A DNA stretch of 38,010 nucleotides from Aureispira sp. CCB-QB1 (GCF_000724545.1 NZ_JHBV01000017.1:1-38010); one strand, 5' to 3'; shown: positions 1 to 11,119, numbered from the stretch's first letter. Numbers and translations are program-made. Notes: generated by a model not told the origin, from the sequence alone.

Positions 1-3000
1 TTAGCTTTAATATCATTCGTAGCGATTGTACCCGCTTTTCTATCGCTCACTTGCGTCGTCACATTCCCCAAGTGGTCAACAAGGTCGTACTCTTTTATAC
101 CTAAGGCACGTTCTCCAAAATCAAATGTTGAATTTGTAGTACTAAGCTTCGTATTCACATCCCATCCTGCATAAGATTCAGCTGTTGATAAATCTGTATA
201 ATTATTAGTAAACAATCTTGTATTGTTATTTATACTACCTATACGGTCAGAACCGTATAAAAGTTGCTCTTGTATGCTATAAAATGTTCTATAAGGATTT
301 AATCTACTGCTTGCTGTAAATTCGTATCCTCGATTATAAATACTCATTTTATTACCACTCGCATCACAAACATAATAAGTATTTTTCCATGTAGTAGGAT
401 TATCAATAACTTCTTTCCATATTTTAGCCACTCTATTTCCTGTGGCATCATATAAATACTCTAAATGACTTATTTCAGTCATTGTCCCCCCTATTTGCTC
501 TTTTATAGAAACAGTTTTTACTTTACCTGTATTGAGCCACGTAATATCTGTAGTTCTATTATTAGGATTATTGGGTTCTACAATTTGAATAATTGAACCT
601 CTAGCATCATAGATATAAGTTTGATCATCGATATCGCCTAAGTTTGCAGTACTTCCAACAGCATCTTGTATCGCAGTAAGTTGGTTATTTTCTAATTGCC
701 CTGCTCCATTCAAATTGTATTGATAGCTAATATCATCTATTAATTGCCCTCCATTTGTTCCATCATATCGTTTCAGGGTTTCTATATTACCATTGGCATC
801 ATAAGTGTAAGCCGTTTTAAATTGGTTATTAGCAATACCAAATGTTGGTGTATTACCGAGATTAACAATACTTAGTTCACTACCCAATATTCTATTTAGA
901 TTGTCGTAACTAAAGCTACGTTGTGTGAGCTTTTCTTGATCATTAAGAATTGAGCTACTCTCTGTTGTTCCATTTGACCAATAAGTGATGTTACCATTAT
1001 ATAACTCTTGGCTGTTATAGCTAATTGCTTCGTTGATACTATTGTAACCGCCAGCGCCATTGTGACTTTGACGAGCATAATCTCCTTGATAATATCCTAA
1101 AGAAAAACCCCATACATCTTTTTGTACGTCATTATTGGTGCTACTAGAATAGCCGTCTTGACCAGGGTCATTTAGCTGATTTTTAGTAGTATTAGTATTT
1201 CCATTTTCATACTTGTCCAAATAAGGATGATTGATAGCTTTCAACCAGCCATGTATGGTATAAGTGTAATCAATTCCTTGAATTTTATCATCTCCAATTT
1301 CTTTACGTTTTAGTGGACCATGTTCATAATAAGCATATCTGGCATCACTATCCCATACAATATCATCTTTAGAGGTTTCTACATTGATAATACGGTTTTG
1401 TTCATCATATTCATAACGATGATAAAAACGATCAATTGCTAGTTCATTATAACAAACTTTATTGACATTTCTAGAAATTAGATCGTATTCCATGCGAATA
1501 TAGTTATCTCCTAAACCAGGAATATAGGTTCTAATCCATTCGACATTACCATGTGGATCATAGCTATATGTTGTGGTTGTAATAGCATCCTCATTACTAC
1601 CACCATTCCAAGCTTCTGTGTAACTTACCCTATTTCTTAAGTAACGCTGCTCTTGTACTCCTATACCATGATAAGTGGCATATACAATATTTGGAGAAGT
1701 GGCTAAAATATGTTTGTCACTATAATGTGTTTTAACCCATTCTGTTTTATTAATGGTTGGAATATCTTGAGGAAAATCAAGGGTATTCCTATCTGTTTGT
1801 CCTTGTCCTGTAATGTAAGCTGCATAAGAACCATTGGGCACTTCCATTTCTCCTTGTTCAATAACTCTATTTAAACGATCGTATTTAATATACGTCATTC
1901 GCTCTGGGACAAATGCTTCTTGACGAGCATCTTGAGAAAAACGAACCAAACCGTCTGAACGAAAAGCTTGTTTTACAAGACCTGCATCAGGTGAGGTCGA
2001 TTCTATACTTCTTCCTGCTGCATCATAAGCGTAAGTTGTAACCAAAGTATGATTAGGAAGGGCTTTACTTGGTACTGTTTGAGTTTGATTATTTCTATAT
2101 TCTTTATGCTCAGTTATCTCTGTTCCTGTTAGAAAATCTACTCCTGCTGGTGGTACAGTCCTTGTTAGCTCTCCTCTGCGATTATAGTAATATAAAGTAT
2201 AATGATGATATTTTAAATCATAACTTAATTGTGTTTTATCTGCAATGTCATCTACTTTATCACACCTATTCTCATTTAGCGCATCCGAAAACTGATCTAC
2301 AGCAGCTTTGATTTGCGTTTCCATATTATCTGCAATAACCTTTGCTTTTATTTCAGTTTCATCTGGTGTATTGTCAGTAATGATATTTACTCCGTTACTA
2401 CCTTGTTTTTCCCATCTAAAATACATAGTAGGTAGTGTTGTGCTTTGTGGAGTGATTTCAATTGTGCTACTGCTAGTCACTTGACAATTATTCTTATCTG
2501 TTACAACAATAGAATAAATCCCTGGAGCCAACTTATTTTCAGTATAGTTTACCCCAGCTTGTGCTACTTGTGTATGGGCAACTTCAATACTACCAATCAC
2601 AACATCTACCAAGTTTCCAGCACCATCATCTTGTTGCTCTACTTGCAATAATTGCCATCCAACCACATAAGGTCCTGTTCCTCCACTAACTTGAACTTCT
2701 CCTCCACAAGCTATTTGTGGGTCTGTTCCACTATAAGGTTGAAAACTATTTATAGTTAGGACATTTGGTTCATTCACTGTTGCACTTGATGTACTTGTAC
2801 AGCTATTGGCATCTGTAACTGTAACTATATAAGTCCCTCCCGATACATTATTCTGACTAGGACTATATACATTATTAGACCAAACATAGCTTATAATTGG
2901 TGCATTAGTATTAGATACGAATGCCTGAACCTTACCATTATTATCTCCATTACATAAAACATCTTCTGCATTTGTAGTCAAATCAAAGCCACTATAAATT

Positions 3001-6000
3001 GTGTAAGACTTATATAAGACACAGGTACCATCATTATTATTGGTTCCCGTTATGGTTACTTCGTATTCTCCAGGACTTAGCCCACTAATACTATTTCCAC
3101 TAGAACCGTTTGACCAAGTATAATTTACTGTACCTATATCATTTGTAGTTAAGGTAATACTCCCGTTAACACCTGTACAAGCATGTGTTATTGCCTCGCT
3201 AGTGATTGTCAAAGGAGTATTTACAACTAAAAAGGTTGCTACACAAGGCAAACCATTACTTTGAGTTGCTGTAACGGTATAGGTTCCTTGAGTTAAGTTA
3301 TTATTAATCCTATTCTGAACACCATTTGACCAAACAAAATCACTGTTATTTGCCGCCAATGTCTGCCCATTTTCATCTTGCAAATCTACTTCTAGTTTCC
3401 CTCCTGTTCCACAAGTTGCATTTTGTTGATTTAAAACAACCAATTCACTGCGTTCTATTGTGATAGATACAGAAGTGTTAGGACAATTAGCATTGTTGGT
3501 ATTTAAGGTTACAGTGTACTCCCCAGGTAGCATATTAGAAAATAGACCATTACTACTTTGTGCTACTACTAAATTTGTATTAACATCTGTTACAACATAG
3601 CTATAAGTATGATGCGTTGCTTCTAAATTAGTGCTTACTCTAAATTCTCCTGTTCCACCGCAGCCTTCATTCTGAACATGCTCTACCACAAGCGTAGGGT
3701 TTATACTAGGCAAGGTAACCGTTTCCCTATGATTACAAGCAGAATAGTAACCATAAGTCGCATCAAGTTGATACGCCCCTTCGGGAAGAGGGCTAACTGT
3801 TTCTCCAACATACAGCCCTGAAGGTAAAGGAGCTAATGGCATCCAAGTATAAGTAGGAATAGATGAGGATGAACCTATAGGATACGATGCACCTTGTACA
3901 GATACAATACCATTTGAGCCGCATATAGCAGGACTTGTTGTGATAGTATAACTAGGAGGCGTACTATTAGCTTTTATGTTAACTTTTACAATATAAGAAC
4001 AAGTCCTTCCTACCAAACTGGTTACCTCAATATGTATAAGATAACTACCTACAGGTAAATTCTTTGCTGTGGTTTGTAAATCTACTCCTGTATTAAGATC
4101 GTTATTAGTAACTACGACACCGGAAGGCATTGGTTGATGATTAGCATCAGTCCATACAATACTAGATGAACTTAATCTCCAAGCTAATTGATGTAAAGAA
4201 AAATCAGCTTCCCCGTTATTCCCTCCACAATAGGCATCTTTCTCATTTGGAGTCATAGGGATAGCACCAGTCCCTACAATAACTTGTTCCACGACGCTAC
4301 AACCTCCATACGTTATAGTTACACTATAAGTACCTGCTTGTACATTATTCACCACCGAATCTGTTATTCCTACAGGGCGTTGGCTTGGTAGAATTTGTTC
4401 CCATTGATAACTTGCTAAATGTGCCATATGCGTACCATTACTCTTAACACTAACTCCTACCTGTCCTACACTTAATTGACAACGATCAGGTGAGGAAAAC
4501 CCAGTAGCCACTAAAGCACAATAAGGAACAACAAATGTTTCTACAAGAGTACAATTTTCATAGGTAATTGTTACCGTGTATGTATCAGCACCTAGTTCGG
4601 ATAATTCATTAAATCCATCAGAACCTAAGCCACCAAAGCTTGTTGAGCCATATGGATTGTTGGTGGTCTGCGAACTCCACTGAAACTCTATGTCACCTAA
4701 AGGTGCTCCCGAAACATTTACCATAATTGTCCCCAGATTTGCACTACCTTGCGCAGAGCTTACTTGTGTTCCAACTAGAGCGATTCCCTTATTATTGATC
4801 GTTATTACCTCTGTTCTAGTGCAATAATTATTACCAATTCCTCCATCCAAAGATATTTCCACGACATAGGATCCAGCTGTAAGACCACTCACTTCATAAA
4901 TATTATTATTAAGTTGAATCACTGGATTGCTATTGGAAGGAGGAGAACTGATGATATTAAAGGCTAAATTCCCTATTAAGCCATTAGGCTCTATTCTAAA
5001 ACTACCATCATTTCCATCGCACACTTCATCAACTGTAGTAATTTCAAGTTCTAGGTCATTGATGTTTTGTCCTACTTGTATCATTTTGGTAAATTCACAG
5101 CCTAAGCTGTCTGTTATTTTAACTTCATATGCCCCCACTGGAACTTCTGGTGTAATTGTACCATCACAAATCATTGAACCAATTGTTATAGAAGAACTTG
5201 CATTGCTAATAATTGTATGACAAGTATTGGGGCTTACTCCCGTTACTTCATAAGTATAAGGTGCTGTACCAAACAATGCATCAATTACTATATTCGAAGC
5301 ACTTCCTCCTACACAAGGGTCTCCAGTAATAGCCCCTACAGAACAACTAATTGCCTCAGGCGTCTGAAAATACAACGTTTGAATTAAACATCCACTACCT
5401 GTTTTTATTTCTACATGAAAATTATTGCCAGGTTCTAAATATTCAATTTTAGACCATACTGTCACTTCCCTTAAACTTCCATCATTATTATACCAATGAT
5501 ATGCATAGGAAGAATTCCCCCAAAGAGCTGGTATGTCAGCCCCTATATCTGCACATTCCTGACCATAAAATCCAAAAGGTTTTACATTAACACTCCAATT
5601 ACTATTTGGTTGGATGGGAGTATATTCAATGTTGTTTATTATTTTAGCACAACCTGCAACATCCATTATTTGTACTTGGTACTGATGTTTTGGACCAGAA
5701 TTGCCACTTATATAAATCGGAACAGTTGGATTTTGACTATTAGGGCTATTAATTACAGCCCCAGTAGGTGATGACCACAAAAAAGAATGCCCTACGGTAG
5801 TACCACTAGTTGATAAAGTGATATCCATATTAGCTGCTGACGGGCTACAAAACTGCGGTGTTGTTGTCACATTATAATAGACATTAGCAACATAAGATCC
5901 TCTTGAAGGAGCTAATCTTTGCACATCTATATATTGTACAGTAGATAAGCTAGGATTCGTACTTGGGTAAACCTTAATATAATAACTGTTACGATAAGCA

Positions 6001-6314
6001 GTAGTTGTAAAATAAGCATCAATTGTCGCATCATTTGTTGCCGTATTATACGTTTCTAATATTGCCCCTAAAGCAGGGTTGCTACTCTGACCTCCTAGAG
6101 GATTGGGGTTAGCATATAACTCACAGGTGTAGCTTGTTCCTACTGAAAAGGGAGTAATATCAATTCTAACCTCTGTAGGAGTTCCTACCGATGTATTACA
6201 AGATGTTTTGTACCAACTCAAATTATATGTTGGTGCTTGTGCAGTTAGCAATAAAGGACAAAATAACAATAGCCCTATAAAAAGCACAGGTAATATTTTA
6301 TATAGACAATTCAT
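1..6314 (-). CDS. Giant exported RHS/YD protein with SprB-like modules (C-terminus beyond left edge)
   Basis: One uninterrupted minus-strand frame of 2104 codons runs from an ATG at 6314 off the left edge; I checked the frame at several points and found no break. It opens with a clean signal peptide (residues 1-26, ending LLLTAQ). Residues ~330-1275 hold about eleven ~90-residue Cys-containing modules, each closing with a G-x-Y-x-V-x-V-T type strand (e.g. GGTYIVTVTD), like SprB repeats of gliding-motility adhesins. From ~1330 the protein changes to RHS/YD type: LYYYNRRGELTRTVPPAGV, YAYDAAGRSIES, YEYDEQNRI, YTYDANGNIETLKRYDG, then YDLVDHLGNV near the edge, the usual RHS core signature. RHS proteins form a cocoon-like beta shell, often with a variable C-terminal effector; here that end is outside the window, as is any T9SS sorting domain. 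It is the last visible gene of the minus-strand operon, 40 bp after the 1586-aa gene. The class assignment is firm; the function (toxin, adhesin or contact system) is not known. Confidence 0.9.
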   Translation of the reverse strand, partial: MNCLYKILPVLFIGLLLFCPLLLTAQAPTYNLSWYKTSCNTSVGTPTEVRIDITPFSVGTSYTCELYANPNPLGGQSSNPALGAILETYNTATNDATIDAYFTTTAYRNSYYIKVYPSTNPSLSTVQYIDVQRLAPSRGSYVANVYYNVTTTPQFCSPSAANMDITLSTSGTTVGHSFLWSSPTGAVINSPNSQNPTVPIYISGNSGPKHQYQVQIMDVAGCAKIINNIEYTPIQPNSNWSVNVKPFGFYGQECADIGADIPALWGNSSYAYHWYNNDGSLREVTVWSKIEYLEPGNNFHVEIKTGSGCLIQTLYFQTPEAISCSVGAITGDPCVGGSASNIVIDALFGTAPYTYEVTGVSPNTCHTIISNASSSITIGSMICDGTITPEVPVGAYEVKITDSLGCEFTKMIQVGQNINDLELEITTVDEVCDGNDGSFRIEPNGLIGNLAFNIISSPPSNSNPVIQLNNNIYEVSGLTAGSYVVEISLDGGIGNNYCTRTEVITINNKGIALVGTQVSSAQGSANLGTIMVNVSGAPLGDIEFQWSSQTTNNPYGSTSFGGLGSDGFNELSELGADTYTVTITYENCTLVETFVVPYCALVATGFSSPDRCQLSVGQVGVSVKSNGTHMAHLASYQWEQILPSQRPVGITDSVVNNVQAGTYSVTITYGGCSVVEQVIVGTGAIPMTPNEKDAYCGGNNGEADFSLHQLAWRLSSSSIVWTDANHQPMPSGVVVTNNDLNTGVDLQTTAKNLPVGSYLIHIEVTSLVGRTCSYIVKVNIKANSTPPSYTITTSPAICGSNGIVSVQGASYPIGSSSSIPTYTWMPLAPLPSGLYVGETVSPLPEGAYQLDATYGYYSACNHRETVTLPSINPTLVVEHVQNEGCGGTGEFRVSTNLEATHHTYSYVVTDVNTNLVVAQSSNGLFSNMLPGEYTVTLNTNNANCPNTSVSITIERSELVVLNQQNATCGTGGKLEVDLQDENGQTLAANNSDFVWSNGVQNRINNNLTQGTYTVTATQSNGLPCVATFLVVNTPLTITSEAITHACTGVNGSITLTTNDIGTVNYTWSNGSSGNSISGLSPGEYEVTITGTNNNDGTCVLYKSYTIYSGFDLTTNAEDVLCNGDNNGKVQAFVSNTNAPIISYVWSNNVYSPSQNNVSGGTYIVTVTDANSCTSTSSATVNEPNVLTINSFQPYSGTDPQIACGGEVQVSGGTGPYVVGWQLLQVEQQDDGAGNLVDVVIGSIEVAHTQVAQAGVNYTENKLAPGIYSIVVTDKNNCQVTSSSTIEITPQSTTLPTMYFRWEKQGSNGVNIITDNTPDETEIKAKVIADNMETQIKAAVDQFSDALNENRCDKVDDIADKTQLSYDLKYHHYTLYYYNRRGELTRTVPPAGVDFLTGTEITEHKEYRNNQTQTVPSKALPNHTLVTTYAYDAAGRSIESTSPDAGLVKQAFRSDGLVRFSQDARQEAFVPERMTYIKYDRLNRVIEQGEMEVPNGSYAAYITGQGQTDRNTLDFPQDIPTINKTEWVKTHYSDKHILATSPNIVYATYHGIGVQEQRYLRNRVSYTEAWNGGSNEDAITTTTYSYDPHGNVEWIRTYIPGLGDNYIRMEYDLISRNVNKVCYNELAIDRFYHRYEYDEQNRIINVETSKDDIVWDSDARYAYYEHGPLKRKEIGDDKIQGIDYTYTIHGWLKAINHPYLDKYENGNTNTTKNQLNDPGQDGYSSSTNNDVQKDVWGFSLGYYQGDYARQSHNGAGGYNSINEAISYNSQELYNGNITYWSNGTTESSSILNDQEKLTQRSFSYDNLNRILGSELSIVNLGNTPTFGIANNQFKTAYTYDANGNIETLKRYDGTNGGQLIDDISYQYNLNGAGQLENNQLTAIQDAVGSTANLGDIDDQTYIYDARGSIIQIVEPNNPNNRTTDITWLNTGKVKTVSIKEQIGGTMTEISHLEYLYDATGNRVAKIWKEVIDNPTTWKNTYYVCDASGNKMSIYNRGYEFTASSRLNPYRTFYSIQEQLLYGSDRIGSINNNTRLFTNNYTDLSTAESYAGWDVNTKLSTTNSTFDFGERALGIKEYDLVDHLGNVTTQVSDRKAGTIATNDIKA

Positions 6315-6354
6315 AACGAATGGCTTCTTGGTTTAATGGTTTGTTTATGGATAA

Positions 6355-9300
6355 TTAGGGTGCTTGTTGTATAACTTTAACTTTTGAAGCTGGTGTAGTT
6401 CCACCTTGTTGGCTAAAATCTCCTGAGTTGTCACAATCCTCTTCATCAGCAGCATTATAGGCCTGTTCCAAGTGCCCTGTTGGATAAGGATCGCTAGGAT
6501 TACATAAAGAAGGAAAATCAACTACAGGTCGCCAGCTTTTTACCTGTTCTATTAAATACTTTTGACAAGGAGTTCCATAAATAATATCACAAGCTTGAAT
6601 AACGGTACCATTTGTCAATTGACAAGGAGGTGGATTGGTAATATCCGTATGGACGGAACATTGTTCTTGGCAAGCAAAGACCAAATTATCTACTAGTTTA
6701 TCTACATCTTTTGCAGAAATATGACCAGGACAATCAGAACATCCTCCTATTGTATAACAACGAGTTTCCAGCGCTTTGATAATAGCTTCCTTAAATTCTA
6801 CTCGTCTTGATTCACAAGCATTTTGGCAACTCCTAGCAAGTGGATTATCTTGAGGTGTAGGAGTTGTTAATGATCCATCTGTGTAATAAGGCTGCACTGC
6901 GATTGAACAAGCAGAGGGACTAGCTAAAACAATTGGGGAACTACCATCAAATAAATCGTTAGGATTGTCAAAATTATTAGGGTCAATTGTTAGTTCTTTA
7001 CTACTAATAATCCGCTTCATAAACTCATGACGTTCTCCACAAGGCCATTGATCATGTCCTGAACTAGACAATACTCTTGGTTCGTCGCAAAATGGCGGAT
7101 TAGAAGCTTGAACACCATTATATGGATAACTTAATTCACGTTCTACGCTTATATAATGAGTAGGCACGCTAAACGTCCCACTGCCAATTGTTAAATTGGT
7201 TCCGTTAGTTGTATTATAATTACTGAATGCTAGTTGAGTTGACGATTGATATCCCACAGGCATTTTATAATATTCATAATACTTAAATGCAAATACTGGA
7301 TTATACGTTAATGGAAACTCTTTTTCGTCTAAAGGATCTGAATTTCTAGATAAAAAGTATTCTTCTATCTCACTTGTTCTAGTTGCACTGCTGTGTGTTT
7401 TAGTTTGGTTAATGGAACTAGGTACAGTATTTAAATAAGAGCCATACATAGGCATATCTAACGTATTGTAATTTATCGTAGGGTAAGTCGAACCATTTAA
7501 ATGAGGACTAATAGGACTTCCAGCAGGCGCTGTTCCATTGATGTATTGCTCATAATCCTCATGATGGTCTGTTGTTACATACCCAAACGTAATCGAATTG
7601 CCATCGTATACAATTCTGGGATCAATTATTCGAGCAATTCTATATCCTGTGCACTCCAAAAATAAAGCAGGGATATTGTCAAAAGTCTGATCACTAGCTG
7701 TAATATCTGTAATATTAGGATCATTTTGAAAACCTCCAAATGGGTCATCTCCTAAAAATAGCGACAATAACCAAGGTATATTCGTTTCAAAGTCATCTTC
7801 CATTGTTCCTCCTCCATTTGGGTCATTGCCTTCTATTGCTTGGAATGGATCGATTGTTTGATGATTGAGCGATAAAATACTAGAAATGGAGGTAACACAA
7901 GTTTTCCAACAATCCCATACTTCCTTACAATCATATTGTACCGTATTATCAGTACTATTTGTACTTGGATTGGGGTCAAAAACAGCAGGATCAATACTTC
8001 CTGTCGATAAAATTTTGTGATAACCTACTGCTCCTCCTGTAGAGCCATCCTCCCATACTAATTGCCCACAATAATATTGGTCATTCAACATATGCCAAAT
8101 CATCTTGTTAAAATCATTATCATTGGTTGCTTGTACAGTACCATTCAGATAGTCATTAATATTTGCTGCTGAAATATCATACCCAGGAAATATTGCATCT
8201 AGCATAGCTGTTAAATCTGCATAATTAGAATAACTAGCAGCTACTATTAGATCCATTTCTGTTAGTACTTGTGACTGAGTTGGAGTTGCACCTCCATTAT
8301 TAGCCATAAATTGTTCAATAGCACTATTTCTAAGGTCATTCAAAACTACATCTGCAAAATATTCTAAAAATGGTGGCAATACATATTGTGTTCCTCTATA
8401 AAGATACAGTCCACTACCATCTGCTATACAAGGCGGAATTAAGACATTCATCTCCGCCTCAACTCTCATAGAAGGAATACCCGCACCACAATCTTCAAAA
8501 TCAATGACAATCTCTTGAGGGCTTACAGTTCCATCAAGCGTAAGATTACTAACAATGGTTAAGTCAATGCTTGCTAAGCTGCTAAAATCAAAATCAGTCA
8601 TATCAAAACCTAAACCTGTTGATTGGTCTGTCAGACATGTTTCCAAATTATCTATTAAAGATTGTATACTTGCTAAAGGTGGATTCATTCCCAACTGGGC
8701 ACTTGCAGAAACAAAATTGTTTACACAAGTCATTGCACTACTAAAATCTGTACTATTATCATTATCTAAATTAGCTAACAAACTAGTTACCAAACTATGA
8801 TAAACATACAAGGCTGATTCAGTTGCTGCTATTTTATTATCTATAAAAGTTTGAACAGGGCTTCCCCCTACACCATTATCCACAGCAATTAGTGTCTTTT
8901 TTACGATATAATCTCCAGCAGGTAATGCTAAGTTTATATTATAAGCAGGTGTAGGCAAAGAGCATAGAGAAGAAAGCAAAGTAGTTGCTGTACCTGCAGG
9001 AATTAAATTTACTGTTGGGTTCTCAATATTAGCAACAAATAAGGTCAGTTCGAAGTCACAATATAAAGTCTCTCCACAAACTGTAAAGCCATTACAACCA
9101 TCAGGAGTATAGTCTATTTGAAAACTAGCAACATCTTCTGTAAATAAGATCCGTTTAGTACTTACAAAACCTTCTTTGGTTAATTGGGATGCTTTCATAA
9201 AATCAACAACAGGAAAAGCAGCAGTAGTGCCATCTAAATCTGTTAAAGCGTTATTCAAATCAGAATTAAACGACAAACAAGTTGCTAATAACTTACCTGT

Positions 9301-11115
9301 TTTATCAATATAAGATACACTTTGTGTTCCATTCGGATCGGTTGTTATTTCCTTTGTTACGGTAGTATTATCTGGTGCTTCTACTCCAAAAATTCGAATT
9401 AACTCATCTGCTGATACATCAGAAGTATAGTTTTTTCGAGTTGTTCGTCCCAAACCTGTCGTAATATCTCCTATCATATGACGCTTTCCTACACCACTTT
9501 GCTGTTCTACGTTATCTAATCCATCATTACTGTATCGACTAATAGAAAAAGGATAGCCTTGTGCATCATCTACATAAGGATCAGAGCCATCCTCGGAATA
9601 GTAATCTGTTTCTGATGGATTGGCACCTTTTAAAGTCATTGGATCTGGCGTTTCTTCCCTATCAACAACATTATCAAAATTATCAACTGTATATAAATCT
9701 TGCGTTACTGCATCCTTTGCGAACCGTTCTTGATATCCACTTAATGTATTTTTAGTGGGAACAGGAAGTGTTGAAATAGAGCTTCTTCCTACATGATCAT
9801 AAAATTGCTGTGTAATGACTGTTTTATGTTCTGAGTTCGATGGAAAATAGCTCTGTGATTGTCGGCTTTTTAATAAACCATCTGCGTAGTTCATTCCCTC
9901 ATGAGTTTTTCCTCCTTCTGTAAAAACCCTAGAATAAATCGTATTTCGTTCTTCTGCTTCATCTGGGTCTCTAAAAAAGAACACCGACCCCACAAAAGCA
10001 GTTGTACCTAAATCGCTTAAACTATTTAAGTTGATTGTTGTCCCTTGAGCTAAATAGTTAGCACTAACTTTATCCCAACTTCCCCAATTCGCATTATTGG
10101 CAATACCTCCCTCTGAAGAAGATCCAATTGGACGAATTCTCCAAGCATAATATCCCGTAAATTCCGAAACCGTCAATTCTTTACTATAAACATTCGTTAC
10201 AGCTTCTTTTGTCAACCTATTTTCAGGAAGAATAAAAGATAATGCTCTCGACCAATCTATGGTTGTTTCTAAATCTTCTTGACTAGTTGGGGAGTGATTT
10301 TTATTATTAAACAACCGAACCAATTGTAATTCATAATAGGGATACCAAATATTGTCAGCATTGAACCACTTAAAGGTGTACCGTTTACTTGTATTTATCT
10401 GTTCAGGGGCATTCACTACTATCTGTTGTAATGCTGTTGGTGTTCTAGGTGCTGTGACTTTGTACTCAACCTTATAACATAATGAAAATCGCAGTTTATC
10501 CGCAACACTCTGTTCATTTCCTGGAGTTAGACCATTTCCTAACTGGCTAATCGCAACATCGGGTTGAATTGATACAGCTGCAATTTGATTGGTTGAATTT
10601 AGTACTAAACCAGGAACTAACTGACTATTGGGCAACATTTCACTTGTTAAATCTAAAACTAGAGTATATTCAGGCTTAGAAGCACTTAATAAAATACTAC
10701 TAGGTGGTGCTGGTGATAATGTTGTATTATTTAATCCTGTCAACGTTAATACTTGCGTTACAAGATTTAAACTAGTAATGTCTACCTGATATTCTTCTTC
10801 TCCCCAAGGATAATTGTCTCCAAAATCAACTTGCACATAAGCTTTTACTGAACTAATTTCAAAAAGAACCTTACTTTGTACTTGATTTGAAAGATCAAAC
10901 AATCCTGAATGCACGTAAATATCTGTACTGATAGGACTAGAAAATGTTCCTGTACTACTGCTTAAAGAAAGATTATTTAGGCCCATAACAGGCTGCTCGC
11001 AGGACTCGTCTACTTGGGAAAAAGTAGATGAAATTAATACCAAACTAAATAAAATAAGGTAAAAAACCCTATTCATCTGATGGTTACAGATCATATTCAC
11101 AATCTTCGTTCTCAT
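6355..11115 (-). CDS. 1586-aa exported protein, middle member of the RHS-type operon
   Basis: This large exported protein has a signal peptide best read from the internal ATG at residue 14 (position 11076: MNRVFYLILFSLVLISSTFSQ). The ATG at 11115 lies 4 bp after the upstream stop and is kept as the outer limit. Residues ~225-330 look like a fibronectin-type segment (YTFKWFNADNIWYPYYELQL). Residues ~370-640 carry RHS/YD-like text (EGMNYADGLLKSRQSQ, QQFYDHVGRSS, GDITTGLGRTTRKNY, SYIDKTGKLLATC). The last ~160 residues are Cys-rich (CESRRVEF, GGCSDCPGH, CQEQCSVH). From memory, Bacteroidota often carry this type of sequence fused upstream of the RHS core in one protein; here it ends 40 bp before a separate gene that has its own signal peptide and lies in another frame. 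That suggests a split but co-expressed pair. No catalytic motif recognised. Confidence 0.85.
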   Translation of the reverse strand: MRTKIVNMICNHQMNRVFYLILFSLVLISSTFSQVDESCEQPVMGLNNLSLSSSTGTFSSPISTDIYVHSGLFDLSNQVQSKVLFEISSVKAYVQVDFGDNYPWGEEEYQVDITSLNLVTQVLTLTGLNNTTLSPAPPSSILLSASKPEYTLVLDLTSEMLPNSQLVPGLVLNSTNQIAAVSIQPDVAISQLGNGLTPGNEQSVADKLRFSLCYKVEYKVTAPRTPTALQQIVVNAPEQINTSKRYTFKWFNADNIWYPYYELQLVRLFNNKNHSPTSQEDLETTIDWSRALSFILPENRLTKEAVTNVYSKELTVSEFTGYYAWRIRPIGSSSEGGIANNANWGSWDKVSANYLAQGTTINLNSLSDLGTTAFVGSVFFFRDPDEAEERNTIYSRVFTEGGKTHEGMNYADGLLKSRQSQSYFPSNSEHKTVITQQFYDHVGRSSISTLPVPTKNTLSGYQERFAKDAVTQDLYTVDNFDNVVDREETPDPMTLKGANPSETDYYSEDGSDPYVDDAQGYPFSISRYSNDGLDNVEQQSGVGKRHMIGDITTGLGRTTRKNYTSDVSADELIRIFGVEAPDNTTVTKEITTDPNGTQSVSYIDKTGKLLATCLSFNSDLNNALTDLDGTTAAFPVVDFMKASQLTKEGFVSTKRILFTEDVASFQIDYTPDGCNGFTVCGETLYCDFELTLFVANIENPTVNLIPAGTATTLLSSLCSLPTPAYNINLALPAGDYIVKKTLIAVDNGVGGSPVQTFIDNKIAATESALYVYHSLVTSLLANLDNDNSTDFSSAMTCVNNFVSASAQLGMNPPLASIQSLIDNLETCLTDQSTGLGFDMTDFDFSSLASIDLTIVSNLTLDGTVSPQEIVIDFEDCGAGIPSMRVEAEMNVLIPPCIADGSGLYLYRGTQYVLPPFLEYFADVVLNDLRNSAIEQFMANNGGATPTQSQVLTEMDLIVAASYSNYADLTAMLDAIFPGYDISAANINDYLNGTVQATNDNDFNKMIWHMLNDQYYCGQLVWEDGSTGGAVGYHKILSTGSIDPAVFDPNPSTNSTDNTVQYDCKEVWDCWKTCVTSISSILSLNHQTIDPFQAIEGNDPNGGGTMEDDFETNIPWLLSLFLGDDPFGGFQNDPNITDITASDQTFDNIPALFLECTGYRIARIIDPRIVYDGNSITFGYVTTDHHEDYEQYINGTAPAGSPISPHLNGSTYPTINYNTLDMPMYGSYLNTVPSSINQTKTHSSATRTSEIEEYFLSRNSDPLDEKEFPLTYNPVFAFKYYEYYKMPVGYQSSTQLAFSNYNTTNGTNLTIGSGTFSVPTHYISVERELSYPYNGVQASNPPFCDEPRVLSSSGHDQWPCGERHEFMKRIISSKELTIDPNNFDNPNDLFDGSSPIVLASPSACSIAVQPYYTDGSLTTPTPQDNPLARSCQNACESRRVEFKEAIIKALETRCYTIGGCSDCPGHISAKDVDKLVDNLVFACQEQCSVHTDITNPPPCQLTNGTVIQACDIIYGTPCQKYLIEQVKSWRPVVDFPSLCNPSDPYPTGHLEQAYNAADEEDCDNSGDFSQQGGTTPASKVKVIQQAP

Positions 11116-11119
11116 GGGA

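Noticed and set aside
2260-5200. Repeated units that could suggest a CRISPR or tandem-repeat array
   Set aside because: They are diverged protein modules (SprB-like) in an open frame with no short identical repeats.
6315-6357. Frameshift or stop splitting one RHS gene into the 1586-aa and 2104-aa parts
   Set aside because: The downstream part has its own ATG and a clean signal peptide, a 40-bp spacer separates them, and no sequence continuing the upstream frame is visible.
8555-9755. Short plus-strand frames opposite the giant genes
   Set aside because: They are antisense shadows of well-supported coding frames, with Ser/Leu/Ile-rich meaningless translations.
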